Shown here piece after piece: positions 33,465 to 44,000 of a stretch of 64,000 nucleotides of DNA. The DNA is taken from contig NZ_JAOQKC010000009.1 in NCBI RefSeq assembly GCF_025567165.1, positions 62,001-126,000 of the forward strand. The letters are read 5' to 3'. The position numbers and the translations under genes are program-made. Below the pieces are notes generated by a model. It ran no database searches, was not told the DNA's origin, and was given only the letters and a program-made list of their open reading frames with translations. The DNA is from Laedolimicola ammoniilytica. Its GTDB lineage: Bacteria; Bacillota; Clostridia; Lachnospirales; Lachnospiraceae. Each line of letters begins with the position of its first letter. Position 1 is the stretch's first letter.

Positions 33465-35076
33465 TCTCCTGCGGACCGGCTGCATCAATCTCTGGCGGCG
33501 CAGAACCCGTACCGTCCTGACAGCAGTATCCATGACCATCGGCGTGGCCAGTATCGTGATGCTGATTTCCATCGGTATCGGCTATGAACAGCTTCATCAG
33601 GAGACTGTGGAGAGTATGGGAAGCCTGACCAAGATCGATGTGACCCCGGTGCAGAAGGTGGATGACAAGCAGAAGACAGCCATCCTGAACGATAAGGCCG
33701 TGACCAGCCTGAAAAATCTGGAGGGCGTGGAGGCCGTGACCCCGGTGGAGCAGCTGACCGGTTACTTAAAGAGCGGCAGCTATATCGGTATGATTAAGCT
33801 GTACGGCATCGACCTGAGTACCGCCGAAAGTTTTCAGATCACACCGACGGAAGGGAGAGCGCCCACGGAAGGCCTGCGGCTCCATCCGGAGCTCATGGTC
33901 ACAGACGATCTGGGAGCGTCCTTCGGCGACCCGAACAACAACTGGGCCGACGCAGTGGACGCGGACGGCAATCCCCTGGTGGATGTGCTGAATTCCCCCA
34001 TCAAGCTGACCTTCGATTACGACCAGTTGAACGGCAACCAGAAGGGCGACAGCGAGGGACGGGCCACCACCACGGGCACCTTCTATAACCTGGATATCGT
34101 AGGCGTCTGCGAGAGCCAGAATTACACCTATTCCACCTCCGGCTTCCTGGATATCACCAGACTTCAGGAGTGGAAGAAGATCCAGGAGGATCAGGCGGCG
34201 CAGAAGAACAAGAGCAGCAGCGCCGGATCTGCAGGAAGCAGCACAGCCACAGACAGCAGTAGCGGAAGCACAACGGCCTCCGGCACGGCAGCCAGCGGCA
34301 CAGGCGCCCAGAGCGGCACGGCAGCCATCGGCAATGCGGCTGCGAACGGCAGTACCGGAGCCAACACGAATACCACGAATCCCACTGGCAGCACAGGAAC
34401 CCAGAGCGGAACCGCAGCAGCCCAGGGCGGTACGTCGTCCGGCGGTAACAGCAAAGACACGGAGCGGGCAGCCGTGGGAAGCAGCACAGGAAGCTCCACC
34501 AGTACCCGGGGAGGCAGCACCAATCCGGCCCTGGCGAACGCCTACGATCTGGTCTGGGTTAAGGCGGAAAAGGTCAGCGATGTTCAGCGGATCTCGAACC
34601 TGATCAAGCAGGCGGGCTTCGACACCTACTCCCAGAACGATATGCTGGAGACCGTGAAGAAGCAGTCCAGACAGCTCCAGGGCGTCCTGGGTGCGCTGGG
34701 CCTGGTATCCCTGCTGATTTCCGGCATCGGTGTGGCCAATACCATGATGATGTCCATCAATGAACGGACCCGGGAGGTGGGTATCCTGAAGGTTCTGGGA
34801 ACGGAATTCTCCGACATCGCCCGGATGTTTCTGACGGAGGCCTTTCTGGTGGGCCTCATGGGCGGACTGGCGGGCCTGCTGGTGAGCTTCCTGCTGAAGC
34901 AGCTGATCCCGCGGGTGCTGGCCAGCCTGGCAGGCATGGAGATCCGCTGTGCCTTCACCTGGTGGCTGATCCTGGGCAGCGTCCTGTTCGCAGGCGTGGT
35001 AGCCCTGATCGCGGCCTGGATCCCGGCGCACAAGGCCATGAACATCAGCCCCAACGAGGCGATTCGAAGCGAGTAA
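33421..35076 (+). CDS. FtsX/MacB-type ABC permease with a low-complexity insert
   Basis: A 551-aa permease. One membrane segment near the N-terminus (TVLTAVSMTIGVASIVMLIS) is followed by a large extracellular MacB-like periplasmic core domain, then three C-terminal FtsX segments beginning LGLVSLLISGIGVANTMMMS, with the family motif NERTREVGILKVLG. The extracellular domain is interrupted by about 110 residues of almost only Ser, Thr, Gly, Ala and Asn (residues 262-370), which I read as a flexible linker. The start at 33421 (GAGGAAA upstream) is preferred over one at 33385. It should pair with the ATPase at 30719-31402. Confidence 0.88.
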   Translation: MMKRQETRQGMRISDLLRTGCINLWRRRTRTVLTAVSMTIGVASIVMLISIGIGYEQLHQETVESMGSLTKIDVTPVQKVDDKQKTAILNDKAVTSLKNLEGVEAVTPVEQLTGYLKSGSYIGMIKLYGIDLSTAESFQITPTEGRAPTEGLRLHPELMVTDDLGASFGDPNNNWADAVDADGNPLVDVLNSPIKLTFDYDQLNGNQKGDSEGRATTTGTFYNLDIVGVCESQNYTYSTSGFLDITRLQEWKKIQEDQAAQKNKSSSAGSAGSSTATDSSSGSTTASGTAASGTGAQSGTAAIGNAAANGSTGANTNTTNPTGSTGTQSGTAAAQGGTSSGGNSKDTERAAVGSSTGSSTSTRGGSTNPALANAYDLVWVKAEKVSDVQRISNLIKQAGFDTYSQNDMLETVKKQSRQLQGVLGALGLVSLLISGIGVANTMMMSINERTREVGILKVLGTEFSDIARMFLTEAFLVGLMGGLAGLLVSFLLKQLIPRVLASLAGMEIRCAFTWWLILGSVLFAGVVALIAAWIPAHKAMNISPNEAIRSE

Positions 35077-35088
35077 GAGGGCAGAATT

Positions 35089-35553
35089 ATGGGAAATAAA
35101 ACAACGAAAAAAAAGAAACATACACAGCCCGGCCAGACTGACCGTAGGATCCGGGGAGCAATCCTCGTTCTGGTCATCCTGATCCTCTGCGTGGCTGCTT
35201 ATGGAATCAGTACCCTGCTTCCGAAGGGAGCCGGGAAGAAAAAAGAAGCCGAGGCGAAACCGGAGATTACCTCCGTCATCATCGGCGACACCGAGGGAAC
35301 CATTGAGAAAGTCGAGGAGGACGGAGAGGAACGCTACGAGATCTGCGCCACTCTGCCCATAGACTTCCCCTTCGAGAAGACCACTTTGAATCTGGAGCTC
35401 TCCGACGGCGCGAAGGTATCCGACGCCAGCAACTGCATCCTGACCGACCTGGGTGGTCGGTGGGTAGTCAACCTGACCGTGGAGGACGCCTGCGTGGTGA
35501 TAGAGGCCGGGGAGCAGAGCAGGACTTATTACTTTCGGCTGGATGTGGAGTAG
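35089..35553 (+). CDS. Single-pass membrane protein, unknown function
   Basis: A 154-aa protein: a basic N-terminus (KTTKKKKHTQ), one membrane segment (AILVLVILILCVAAYGISTLL) and an extracellular domain of about 105 residues with mostly beta character (ITSVIIGDTEGTIEKVEEDG), ending in YYFRLDVE. It resembles a single beta module of the kind repeated in the large surface proteins downstream. It starts 12 bases after the permease and is probably an accessory subunit of the ABC complex. I do not recognise a named family. Confidence 0.7.
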   Translation: MGNKTTKKKKHTQPGQTDRRIRGAILVLVILILCVAAYGISTLLPKGAGKKKEAEAKPEITSVIIGDTEGTIEKVEEDGEERYEICATLPIDFPFEKTTLNLELSDGAKVSDASNCILTDLGGRWVVNLTVEDACVVIEAGEQSRTYYFRLDVE

Positions 35554-35721
35554 ATAAGTGTATTAAATACTTTGGGTTCTATGAAAGTATTTTATATAAA
35601 TTCAAAAAGGAAGGAGGGGGTGATGCCATTGCACTAAGTAAATGGTATATGAAGTAACTATTAATCAGGAATTTCATAGTAAGTAACAGAAATTCCACAC
35701 AATTACGAAAGGAGCTTTGAA
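35554..35721 (+). other. AT-rich spacer inside the locus
   Basis: A gap of 168 bases with an 8-bp hairpin (GGAATTTC/GAAATTCC near 35669-35697) and a strong ribosome site before a four-codon frame near 35622. It marks the change from GC-rich to AT-rich coding sequence. No clear promoter or terminator. Confidence 0.4.
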
Positions 35722-36963
35722 ATGAACAAAGCCAGAAAAAACATCAGTAAATGGTTAGGCATGATGTTAGCAGTAGCGATGGTATTCTCGCTTAATCTGA
35801 CAAGTATGACCGCAAAAGCGGCAACAAGTATTCCACAGCCAAAGGCACAGACAGAAGTAACAGCACCGGCAGGTGTAGCAGTTACTATTGGAGGTCAGGA
35901 AGCCAAGTTTTATCAAGATACATATAAAGAAACTTATGATGATGGCGGCTTGACATTTATTCGAACAGAGTTTGCGAATAAAACAGAATTAGATGATTTA
36001 AGTTCTGTAGAGGTGAAGATCACAGGAGCTGCTGTCGCTACAAAAGACACAGATGTAAAGTTCACAAATAACAGTGGTGTATATTCTGCGAATTTAGATT
36101 TGAGGAATAAAGCATATACAATCACTATTGGAACCGGTGAAAATGCTAAAGATTATATTTTAGCGGCCAATATAAAGGCAGGTACCAGTGTACCGACAAA
36201 TGATGGATATGTAGTTTCTGCGAAGATCAATAAAATTGATGCTGCTATTACCAGATTTGTAAATGATGATCCCTGTGCAGGAAATCCGTATTATACACAG
36301 GATAAAGATAACCTGATCGATTGGATTTCTATTACGAATTATATTCAGAAAGATAATGTAGAGAAGCCAACTGATACGAAAGCAACGCCACTCACATACA
36401 CATTAAAAAATGGAACAACCGGTACTGCAACTGTAGATTTATCCAAGGGTACAGCGAAAGTAACGATTGGAAAGTATGTTTATACAGTAAAAGCAAGCTT
36501 TGTAGCTTCTGATGTATTCGTAGCTTCCCCAAGTACTTTCTGGATCGATTTCCAGGAATTGAGAAATAGTAAGGATGCAGATGAAACAGCCCTTGCGCAG
36601 GCACAGGAAATTGAGGATGCAGTAAGTATGTATTACGAGGATGAAGATACACAGAAGGAGTTCCCGGTTGGAACGACTAATATGAAGGTTCTTCAAACTA
36701 TTTTACAGTGGTGTGTAGACAATGGGTTAATTAGTACAGACACAACTTTGGGAGAGAGCACAACTTATGTAGCAGAGATCAATGGCCTGGGTGAGTTCTC
36801 TGTGGGCTCTCTGAGCGGATGGATGTATACCGATAATCCGGATTCCAGTATTAAGCCGGAAAAATGGTACACAGCTCCGATAGGTGCTGCAAGCTATCAG
36901 CTGGCAGCGGACAGTAAGATTGCATGGTTTTATGCAGTAGATTATACAACACATCCCTGGTAA
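35722..36963 (+). CDS. Secreted DUF4430-like protein
   Basis: A 413-aa exported protein with signal peptide (MLAVAMVFSLNLTSMTAKAA). The middle carries strand-rich repeats. The C-terminal ~100 residues resemble DUF4430: MKVLQTILQWCVDNGLI, then GLGEFSVGSLSGWMYTDNP and KIAWFYAVDYTTHPW. No cell-wall anchor or membrane tail is seen, so it may be released or held by partners. The gene is clearly richer in A+T than its neighbours on the left, hinting at separate acquisition. GAAAGGAG precedes the start. It probably acts with the lipoprotein at 26243 in ligand binding. Confidence 0.75.
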   Translation: MNKARKNISKWLGMMLAVAMVFSLNLTSMTAKAATSIPQPKAQTEVTAPAGVAVTIGGQEAKFYQDTYKETYDDGGLTFIRTEFANKTELDDLSSVEVKITGAAVATKDTDVKFTNNSGVYSANLDLRNKAYTITIGTGENAKDYILAANIKAGTSVPTNDGYVVSAKINKIDAAITRFVNDDPCAGNPYYTQDKDNLIDWISITNYIQKDNVEKPTDTKATPLTYTLKNGTTGTATVDLSKGTAKVTIGKYVYTVKASFVASDVFVASPSTFWIDFQELRNSKDADETALAQAQEIEDAVSMYYEDEDTQKEFPVGTTNMKVLQTILQWCVDNGLISTDTTLGESTTYVAEINGLGEFSVGSLSGWMYTDNPDSSIKPEKWYTAPIGAASYQLAADSKIAWFYAVDYTTHPW

Positions 36964-36991
36964 AACCTACGCGAAAGGAGTATAGGCGAAT

Positions 36992-39900
36992 ATGAAAAAG
37001 CTTTGGAAAAAGGGAATCGTACTCCTTTTAGCTGTCAGTCTTTTCCTGGGGAATTCAATCACTTCTCTGGCATTGTGGAATGGTGTTTCTTCAAGAGGAA
37101 TGAGTTATCGTAACCATCAGTTTGTAGTAAGCACATCCACAGACTTTATCAATGTATTTCAGCTGGCTGACGGGGAATCCCCCGTCATGCCGCTGGAAAG
37201 CTGCCAGATGGAAAAGAAGGGAATTACATATACCTATACTCCGGTGGAGCAGAAGGCACAGGCGGACTTTTCTTCGCCTGTGCCCTATGTGATGACTTCT
37301 GATCGCGGGGAGAGAGGGTATTGCTGGCTGATGGCACGTTCGGCGCGGGACAGTGACATCTCGAACTGGTCGGAAAAGGAGAAACAGGCATTTTTAGATA
37401 CGGCCCCGGATATCATTGCGTGCCGGGATCGGATGATTGCCGTACTGGATAAAATCCAGCAGGCCGTGGATGACAGACAGGTGGAGATAGGCGGTTATCA
37501 GACAGCCTATCAGCCGATGATGTACTATCTGCGAAATTATGATTTCTGGTTTTTTATAGCGGGAAACGAGATTCCTGCCTATGGACAATCCCAGGGGCTT
37601 TATACAGTAGAGACGCTCCAGAAAGCGATGAAAAGCTATATGGAGAACGAACACAGGAAAGGTAGTTTCCTGAATGCGGAGCAGATGAAAGCGTGGCTGG
37701 GCTGCGTGGAAAGCTTCTGCGACCAGATGGAGGAGCGGATAGCCGCTCCGGAACTGACTGGCTTTCAGCTGGGCGATTACAAGGGCGTGGTGGATGGAGC
37801 CGCCCATGTGACTCTGACAGTTCCGGAGGGTGCCAATCTTCCCGACCCATCGGGAGCAGTGATCGATACCGAGGGCGAGGTATCGGCGAACTTTTTTGCC
37901 GGTTCCCTGACTAAAGGACAGCTGCTCTATCGATTGACACCGGCGGCTCCCTGGACCGGTGAAATCTATAATGGAACGGGAAACTATGTGTTCAATCAGG
38001 ATCTGGGCAGAACCTGGATTGTAGAGATCAAGCGGGGCGACCCGGTTCTGCAGATTCAGGATCTGAGTGTCACCCTAGGAGAACACACCTTCCATGGTCA
38101 GATCAACGAGAACACAAAAGAGATAAATCTGACACTACCGTTGGGGACAGACCTGACGGCTCTGACTCCGACGTTACGACATACAGCCGCCCGAGCGACC
38201 ATCGGCGGACAGCCAGAGGGAAGTACGGTGGACTTGAGCAGTCCGGTGGAAATTCTGTTGAGTCTGGATCAGTACAGCGAGAAGTACACCCTGCGCACCG
38301 TGACCGGAGATTCCTCCGAGTGTGATATCCTCTCTTATAGCATTAACGGAGAGAAAGCGATCATAAACGGAGATAAGATTACCCTGACCCTTCCCTACGG
38401 TACCGATTTGACCGGAGTAGAACCGGAGATTCAGATCTCCGAGGACGCGAAGCTGACCCAGAAGCCGGACAGCCTTGCCTTCGGGGAGAATCTGACCTAT
38501 ACGGTGACAGCCCAGAACGGCGATACCCGCGCTTACACGGTGATACTGACAGAGACGCCCGTCTCCCAGGAGAACGAATTGCTTTCCTTTTCCTACGGAA
38601 GCATACAGGCGGAGATTAATCAGGACAGGGGAACCATAAAGCTGCAGGTACCGGACGGTACGAACCTGAAGAAGCTGACGCCGACTGTCAAAGTCTCGGA
38701 CTTTGCCAGCGTCTATCCGGAATCCGGACAGGCCGTGGATTTCAGCGGAAGCGACCCGGTGATCTATACGGTCACATCCCAGAGCGGCGTTACCAATAAG
38801 TATCGGGTGACCGTAGAACTGGTAACGACCGGACAAAATGTACATCAGAAAGAGATGGAGAAGCTGCGGAATAACATCATAGCCCGCTATGCGACCTCGG
38901 CGTCGGATGACTGGGAATGGATGAATCTGGGCTTCGCCAAGGGCGGTATCGTGAGCAGCGCTTCCCCGGACGCGCTTCCGGCCAACTTCGATCTGCACGC
39001 CAGACTGCGGAAGCTGGACACCAGCTCCAGCGTGGCCATGACCGATTTTGACCGCACGATTATGATGCTGACCGCCATGGGAATCAATGCAAGTAAACTG
39101 GATGAGTACACGACGCAGGACAATCCCTTTGTAGATTCCAAGGGCAATGTGATCACCGATCTGACGGCATGTCTGTACAATTATTCCGGCGGTTATACCA
39201 TCAACGGACCGATTTTCGCGTTGATCGCTCTGGATATGGGCGAGTATACGATTCCGAAGAATGTGGTCTGGACCAGAGAAAAGCTTCTGGAGACGATTCT
39301 GGATCACAAGTACGGCAGTGACGGCTTCGGCGTGGATATGGTGGGTATGCTCATGCAGTCCATCGCGCCCTATCAGGACGACCCGGTCTACGGGGAACGG
39401 GTAAAGGCCAAGCTGGAAGAAGGCATCGGCCTCTTCCTGGGTCAGGGCAAGGCAGCCACCGTGGATCCCATGCAGCCAGACTTCACTTTCGGCGGCTTTG
39501 GCTATCAGAGCAGTGAGAGCGCGGCCCAGGCCATCTGTGCCCTGAGCGCGGCGGGCGTAGACTGTCACACAGATCCCCGCTTCAGCGACGGCAAGGGAAA
39601 CAGCGCCCTGACGGCCTTCCTGGCTTACGCGGACGGCGAGTATTTCGCCCACACCATGAGCGTGCCGAAAAATGCCATGGCCACCTACCAGGGCTGTTAT
39701 ACGGTACAGTGGTATCTAGGCTTTCTGAAAAACGGAGGAGCCGGACATCCCTATTCCCTCTATTATCATCAGCAGAATTTCTCGAGACCTTTAAGCAAGG
39801 AGGCGGATATCAAGAGCTTCGTGCTGGAAGGACAGGAGGGCGTGATAGAAGGTGATCAGATTACAGTGACCCTGCCTACGGGTACGCCTCTGAACAATAT

Positions 39901-41035
39901 GACGCCGGAGCTGACCTTGTCAGATTACGCGAGCCTGGAATCCCCGAATCTTCCGTTGACCTTTTCCGCGAATGCGCCGGTGACCTTTACGGTGCTGGCG
40001 GAGGACGGCGAGACGAGAAAGTCATACTTTGTGACCATAAAGTTTTCCGATGCTCTGGAAGCGGCCGGAACCAATCTGGATGCGGACAGCCTGCAGCTTC
40101 AGGACGCGAATATCCTGCGGGATGTGGAGATCACGGGCCGGAAGGTGACGGAGGATACGGTAGCTACGGATATTCTGCTGAGCGTGGGCCCGGGTGTGGA
40201 TACGGAGAATCTCTATATCAAGGGTACGATCTCTTACGGAGCGGCTACGGAGCCGGCGGATATTCTGAACGGAAAGACCAAAGTAAACTTAAGCGGCTGG
40301 ACGACCGTGCTGGTGAAAGCCCAGGACGGCGAACACGAAAAGCGATACCGGATCAAGGTGGAGGCTCAGGAGAGCGCGGCCATCGAGAGCTTTGCGGTCA
40401 CCATCGACGACGTGGTGTATCGGGGCGTCATTGACAATGAGGCGGGAACCATTCAGGTACGGGGCGTACCTTCCGACGCGGACGTGACCTCCCTGGCTCC
40501 GGAGATCGTCGTGAGCGAGGGCACCAATGTGTGCAGTCCTCTGTCGGGCGTGTCCCAGAACTTCTCTTCGACGGTCACCTACACCGTATCTGGCAACGGC
40601 TTGGCTACCCAGGTTTATTCCGTGGACATTTTGGACGCGGATGGAAAGCGGCCCACGGGCAAGAGCGGCACGCCGGATAAGCCGGATACCCCGGACACGC
40701 CGGTCATCGAGTCGGCGAAAATCAGTAAATTCAGTATCCTGGGAGTGAATGCGGTCATCGACGATGGGGCGGGAACTATTCTTCTGACCCTTCCGGCGGG
40801 AACCGACGTAAGCCATGTGGTATCTCAGGTAACCGTGGGCAACGGCTGCACCGTGAGCCCGGCTCCCGGAGAAGTGGTGGATCTGCGGAATCCGGTAGTC
40901 TATACAGTAACCAATGGAACGGAAACGTCGTACTACACTGTGATCGTAACCCTGGAAAAGCCCCATTCCCAGCAGCTCTGGGAGCAGATGGAGGAGGATA
41001 ATACGATTACGGATCACCAGGTAGTAAAGGAGTAG
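36992..41035 (+). CDS. Large surface protein with alpha/alpha-toroid and beta-module repeats (intrinsic-factor-like)
   Basis: A 1347-aa exported protein with a signal peptide (IVLLLAVSLFLGNSITSLA). A helical N-terminal part (about 60-250) is followed by beta modules of about 75 residues at roughly 350-430, 446-515 and 528-605. A helical domain at 615-930 (for example FDRTIMMLTAMGINASKL, FALIALDMGEYTIP, ESAAQAICALSAAGVD) has the pattern of prenyltransferase/intrinsic-factor alpha/alpha-toroids. More beta modules follow at 940-1015, 1131-1215 and 1243-1325. Each module shows a recurrent I-x-L-x-x-P-x-G-T-x-L pattern. It ends with QQLWEQMEEDN. Between two DUF4430-type proteins and the ECF genes, it could supply the alpha half of a transcobalamin-like binder. 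That role is inferred. Confidence 0.75.
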   Translation: MKKLWKKGIVLLLAVSLFLGNSITSLALWNGVSSRGMSYRNHQFVVSTSTDFINVFQLADGESPVMPLESCQMEKKGITYTYTPVEQKAQADFSSPVPYVMTSDRGERGYCWLMARSARDSDISNWSEKEKQAFLDTAPDIIACRDRMIAVLDKIQQAVDDRQVEIGGYQTAYQPMMYYLRNYDFWFFIAGNEIPAYGQSQGLYTVETLQKAMKSYMENEHRKGSFLNAEQMKAWLGCVESFCDQMEERIAAPELTGFQLGDYKGVVDGAAHVTLTVPEGANLPDPSGAVIDTEGEVSANFFAGSLTKGQLLYRLTPAAPWTGEIYNGTGNYVFNQDLGRTWIVEIKRGDPVLQIQDLSVTLGEHTFHGQINENTKEINLTLPLGTDLTALTPTLRHTAARATIGGQPEGSTVDLSSPVEILLSLDQYSEKYTLRTVTGDSSECDILSYSINGEKAIINGDKITLTLPYGTDLTGVEPEIQISEDAKLTQKPDSLAFGENLTYTVTAQNGDTRAYTVILTETPVSQENELLSFSYGSIQAEINQDRGTIKLQVPDGTNLKKLTPTVKVSDFASVYPESGQAVDFSGSDPVIYTVTSQSGVTNKYRVTVELVTTGQNVHQKEMEKLRNNIIARYATSASDDWEWMNLGFAKGGIVSSASPDALPANFDLHARLRKLDTSSSVAMTDFDRTIMMLTAMGINASKLDEYTTQDNPFVDSKGNVITDLTACLYNYSGGYTINGPIFALIALDMGEYTIPKNVVWTREKLLETILDHKYGSDGFGVDMVGMLMQSIAPYQDDPVYGERVKAKLEEGIGLFLGQGKAATVDPMQPDFTFGGFGYQSSESAAQAICALSAAGVDCHTDPRFSDGKGNSALTAFLAYADGEYFAHTMSVPKNAMATYQGCYTVQWYLGFLKNGGAGHPYSLYYHQQNFSRPLSKEADIKSFVLEGQEGVIEGDQITVTLPTGTPLNNMTPELTLSDYASLESPNLPLTFSANAPVTFTVLAEDGETRKSYFVTIKFSDALEAAGTNLDADSLQLQDANILRDVEITGRKVTEDTVATDILLSVGPGVDTENLYIKGTISYGAATEPADILNGKTKVNLSGWTTVLVKAQDGEHEKRYRIKVEAQESAAIESFAVTIDDVVYRGVIDNEAGTIQVRGVPSDADVTSLAPEIVVSEGTNVCSPLSGVSQNFSSTVTYTVSGNGLATQVYSVDILDADGKRPTGKSGTPDKPDTPDTPVIESAKISKFSILGVNAVIDDGAGTILLTLPAGTDVSHVVSQVTVGNGCTVSPAPGEVVDLRNPVVYTVTNGTETSYYTVIVTLEKPHSQQLWEQMEEDNTITDHQVVKE

Positions 41036-41053
41036 AAGGAAGGAGGGAATAAA

Positions 41054-44000
41054 ATGGAGTGGAAGAAAAAGATTATAGTACTCCCAGCGGTGCTTATCTG
41101 TATGGTGTCAAGCATATCACTTTCGGTAAAGGCAGAACTACCATCTGACGATAAGATAAACATTGCTTTGGATTTGTCAAGCAAAGTGGACGATGATGGA
41201 TGTTTAACAAGCAGTGACGGTGCGTTTAAAGCTAAAGTGCAGCTTATAACAAAGGAATTAACGGCGGATGATTTTAAAAAGGAGCATGTTGGTATTACTT
41301 CAAATAAGTTTGACAGATATACGGCAGAAAATGCGGGCAAAGTAGTGGTCACAATTCAAGAAGGTGGAGATACGAATGACATGTCATTTCCCATAACTAT
41401 AAATGGGCCTGCGTACACAGATTTACTGAAGGTTACGGGAAATTCTACCAATTTATATACAAGTAATGGAGGAATACGACCATTAACGCCATCGGAGAAT
41501 CTTTATCAATATGTGAAAAAAAAAGGTTTTTATATAAAAAGTAAAACTCACTGGTTTGGAGCAGGATTTACTGATCAGAACAATAACTATTACTTGGCTA
41601 AATATTCGTATGAGATAAAAATTCCGAACAATGAATATATTGTAAAAACGGTTAGTCCTTCTAGTACAACAGGATTTGTTGCAGTGACCGGAATTGGAAA
41701 AAAAGAAGTACTGTTTGATGGCGACAATGTAATTACCATAAAGCCGGAAACACAAAATTACAATTCTTCATTAGCCGGAAATCTTACATTTACTCCAAGA
41801 TATGCGTATGGAGCATCAGGAGTAGGTGCAAATGAGGATGGTAGCTTTACTACGAATGGAGAACAGGTAACAGAAGAAGGATATCATTTTAAGGTGAAAA
41901 ATGGAGAGGGTGGCATAAAAGAATATGTTTTAAAAGTAGATATGCCGTTTGAATTTGAGTATCAAGGATTTAATAAGAATAGAGAGAGAATTGCAAAAAT
42001 CTATGATAACGGCGTAGAAAAGGGAGTTAATCTAGAACGAACAAGTACATTAAAAGCTGGAGATACCATTAAAGTTTCGATAAATCTACCAGAAGGACAA
42101 GAATTGTCAGAGGTAGAGGTTCGCTTGAAAGATAAAGAAGGAGAAGTTGTTCCGGTAACGATTAATGCAGCGAAAGATGGATTTTCTTTTAAAATGCCGC
42201 GTAGTAAAGTAAAGCTTACAAAGATGGAATTTAAGGAGGATACATCGCCACGGTTTAAGATTACAACGGCGGTTTCCGTAAAAGATTCAAAAGAAAATGC
42301 AGCTGGTTGTTATGTGGTAGCATTAGCAAATGAAAAAGATACTGCAGAAAGTATAAAAAAGGGAACGGAAATCACATTAACAGCAAAGAATGATGGAATA
42401 GGAAGCGATAAAAGACTCCATGATTACAGATTTGATCATTGGGAAAACGTTGATGTATTGAAACTTACAGAAGAACAGAAAAAATCTGATACGATTATGT
42501 TTGAAATGCCAGAAAGCGATCTTTCTGTAACTGCAGTTTATGTACATGATGGCACCAAGCTTAAGGTGGGTATAACACATCGAAATGGAGGCACAATACA
42601 GTTAGCAGCCGGAGGAATTGGAACAGGCTATAACGATATTACATTGACAAATGACGGAGAAGGCGGTGTGGCAGAGGATTATTATCATCCTTTTACATAT
42701 CAGATTGTTTTAAAGAACTATAATCCAGAAGCATATGCATTGAAGGGCTGGTTGGATAAAAATGGGAACCTGTATGATACAACAGTAGAACTTGCTGGGG
42801 TAACCTGGAGCGAGGAGGTAGATACAAAGGGAAATCGTTACATCTGCCCGACAGTAGATTTGACAGTAGCCAAAGACATGACCTTTATCGCAAGCTTTGA
42901 ACCAAAGACCGCATGTACATTGACGGTAGAATCCAACGACAGTACCATGGGAAGCGCTACCGCAAGCATTGGCGAAACAGAGATCACAGCGGGAACCACC
43001 CTCTATGACGGGCAGACCATCACCCTGAAAGCGGTTCCGAAGTCCGCAAAGTATCTCTTCAAAGAATGGAAGCTGACCAAACCGGAAACCGGTGTGACGG
43101 TGGACTTTGCCAGCGCGACAAGCGCGAAGACGACCTTTGAGATGCCGGTGGTATCAGGTGGTCAGATGACGATTCAGGCGGTATTTGAGGAGAACCCAAA
43201 GTACCAGAGTGAAGAGTGTAAACTGAGTAAAGTAGAACTGCTGACTTCAGACAATAAGCTGGTGAAGCAGGCGGATAAGGATGAAGTGGGCGGTGTTACC
43301 ACATTTACCGTGCAGCTGACTCCGGCGCAGATGACCAAGGACGAAGCGCTCAAGCTGGGAAGCTCCGACGCCTATAAGCTGCGTCTGACCTATTCGGACA
43401 AGGCGACCGCTAAAATAGACGGCGGCTATGGCGATACAGACGGCGATGATAAATGGTCCGAAGGAATCAGCAATCCCATCAGTGTGGGAGTTACCAAAAC
43501 CTTTAGGATTACCGCTCAGAATCCGGATTATCATCAGGATTACAATGTGAAGATCCTTTACGATGACAGACCGCTTCTGACCGCGGGAGCCGTGAACCGC
43601 CTCAGCGATACGGAGGCAACCGTGAACTTTACGTCCAGCAGTGCAGGCTCTTATTACTACGCAGTGGTGGAGAAGGGCGCGGCGGAGCCGAAGATCAACA
43701 CAGACGGTGTCGGTGTCGCAGTGAAAGCTAATAAGGCAGTCACCATTTCCTTAAAGTCTTTAACAGCGGGAGCCAAAGACATCTACATCAAGGTAAAAAA
43801 TGATGACAAGGCGGACGACGTGAAGATTTCCGACTCGCTGAAGATCACAATTCCGGATTTTGATCCGGACAAGACCGGCTATACCATCGAGACGTCCCAG
43901 TCTCCCGGCGGAACTATTTCTGTCGATAAGAAACTGGCGAAGGAAGGAGAACTGGTCACAGTGACCGTGACTCCGGATACCGGAAAGCAGATCAAGCCGG

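Noticed and set aside
34191..34523. Several open frames overlapping the Ser/Thr/Gly-rich stretch of the permease
   Set aside because: Low-complexity codons open all frames. The permease frame is continuous and explains the sequence.
35605..35637. A four-codon leader peptide with a very strong ribosome site before the DUF4430 gene
   Set aside because: Too short to judge and no attenuator hairpin follows. Mentioned only in the spacer entry.
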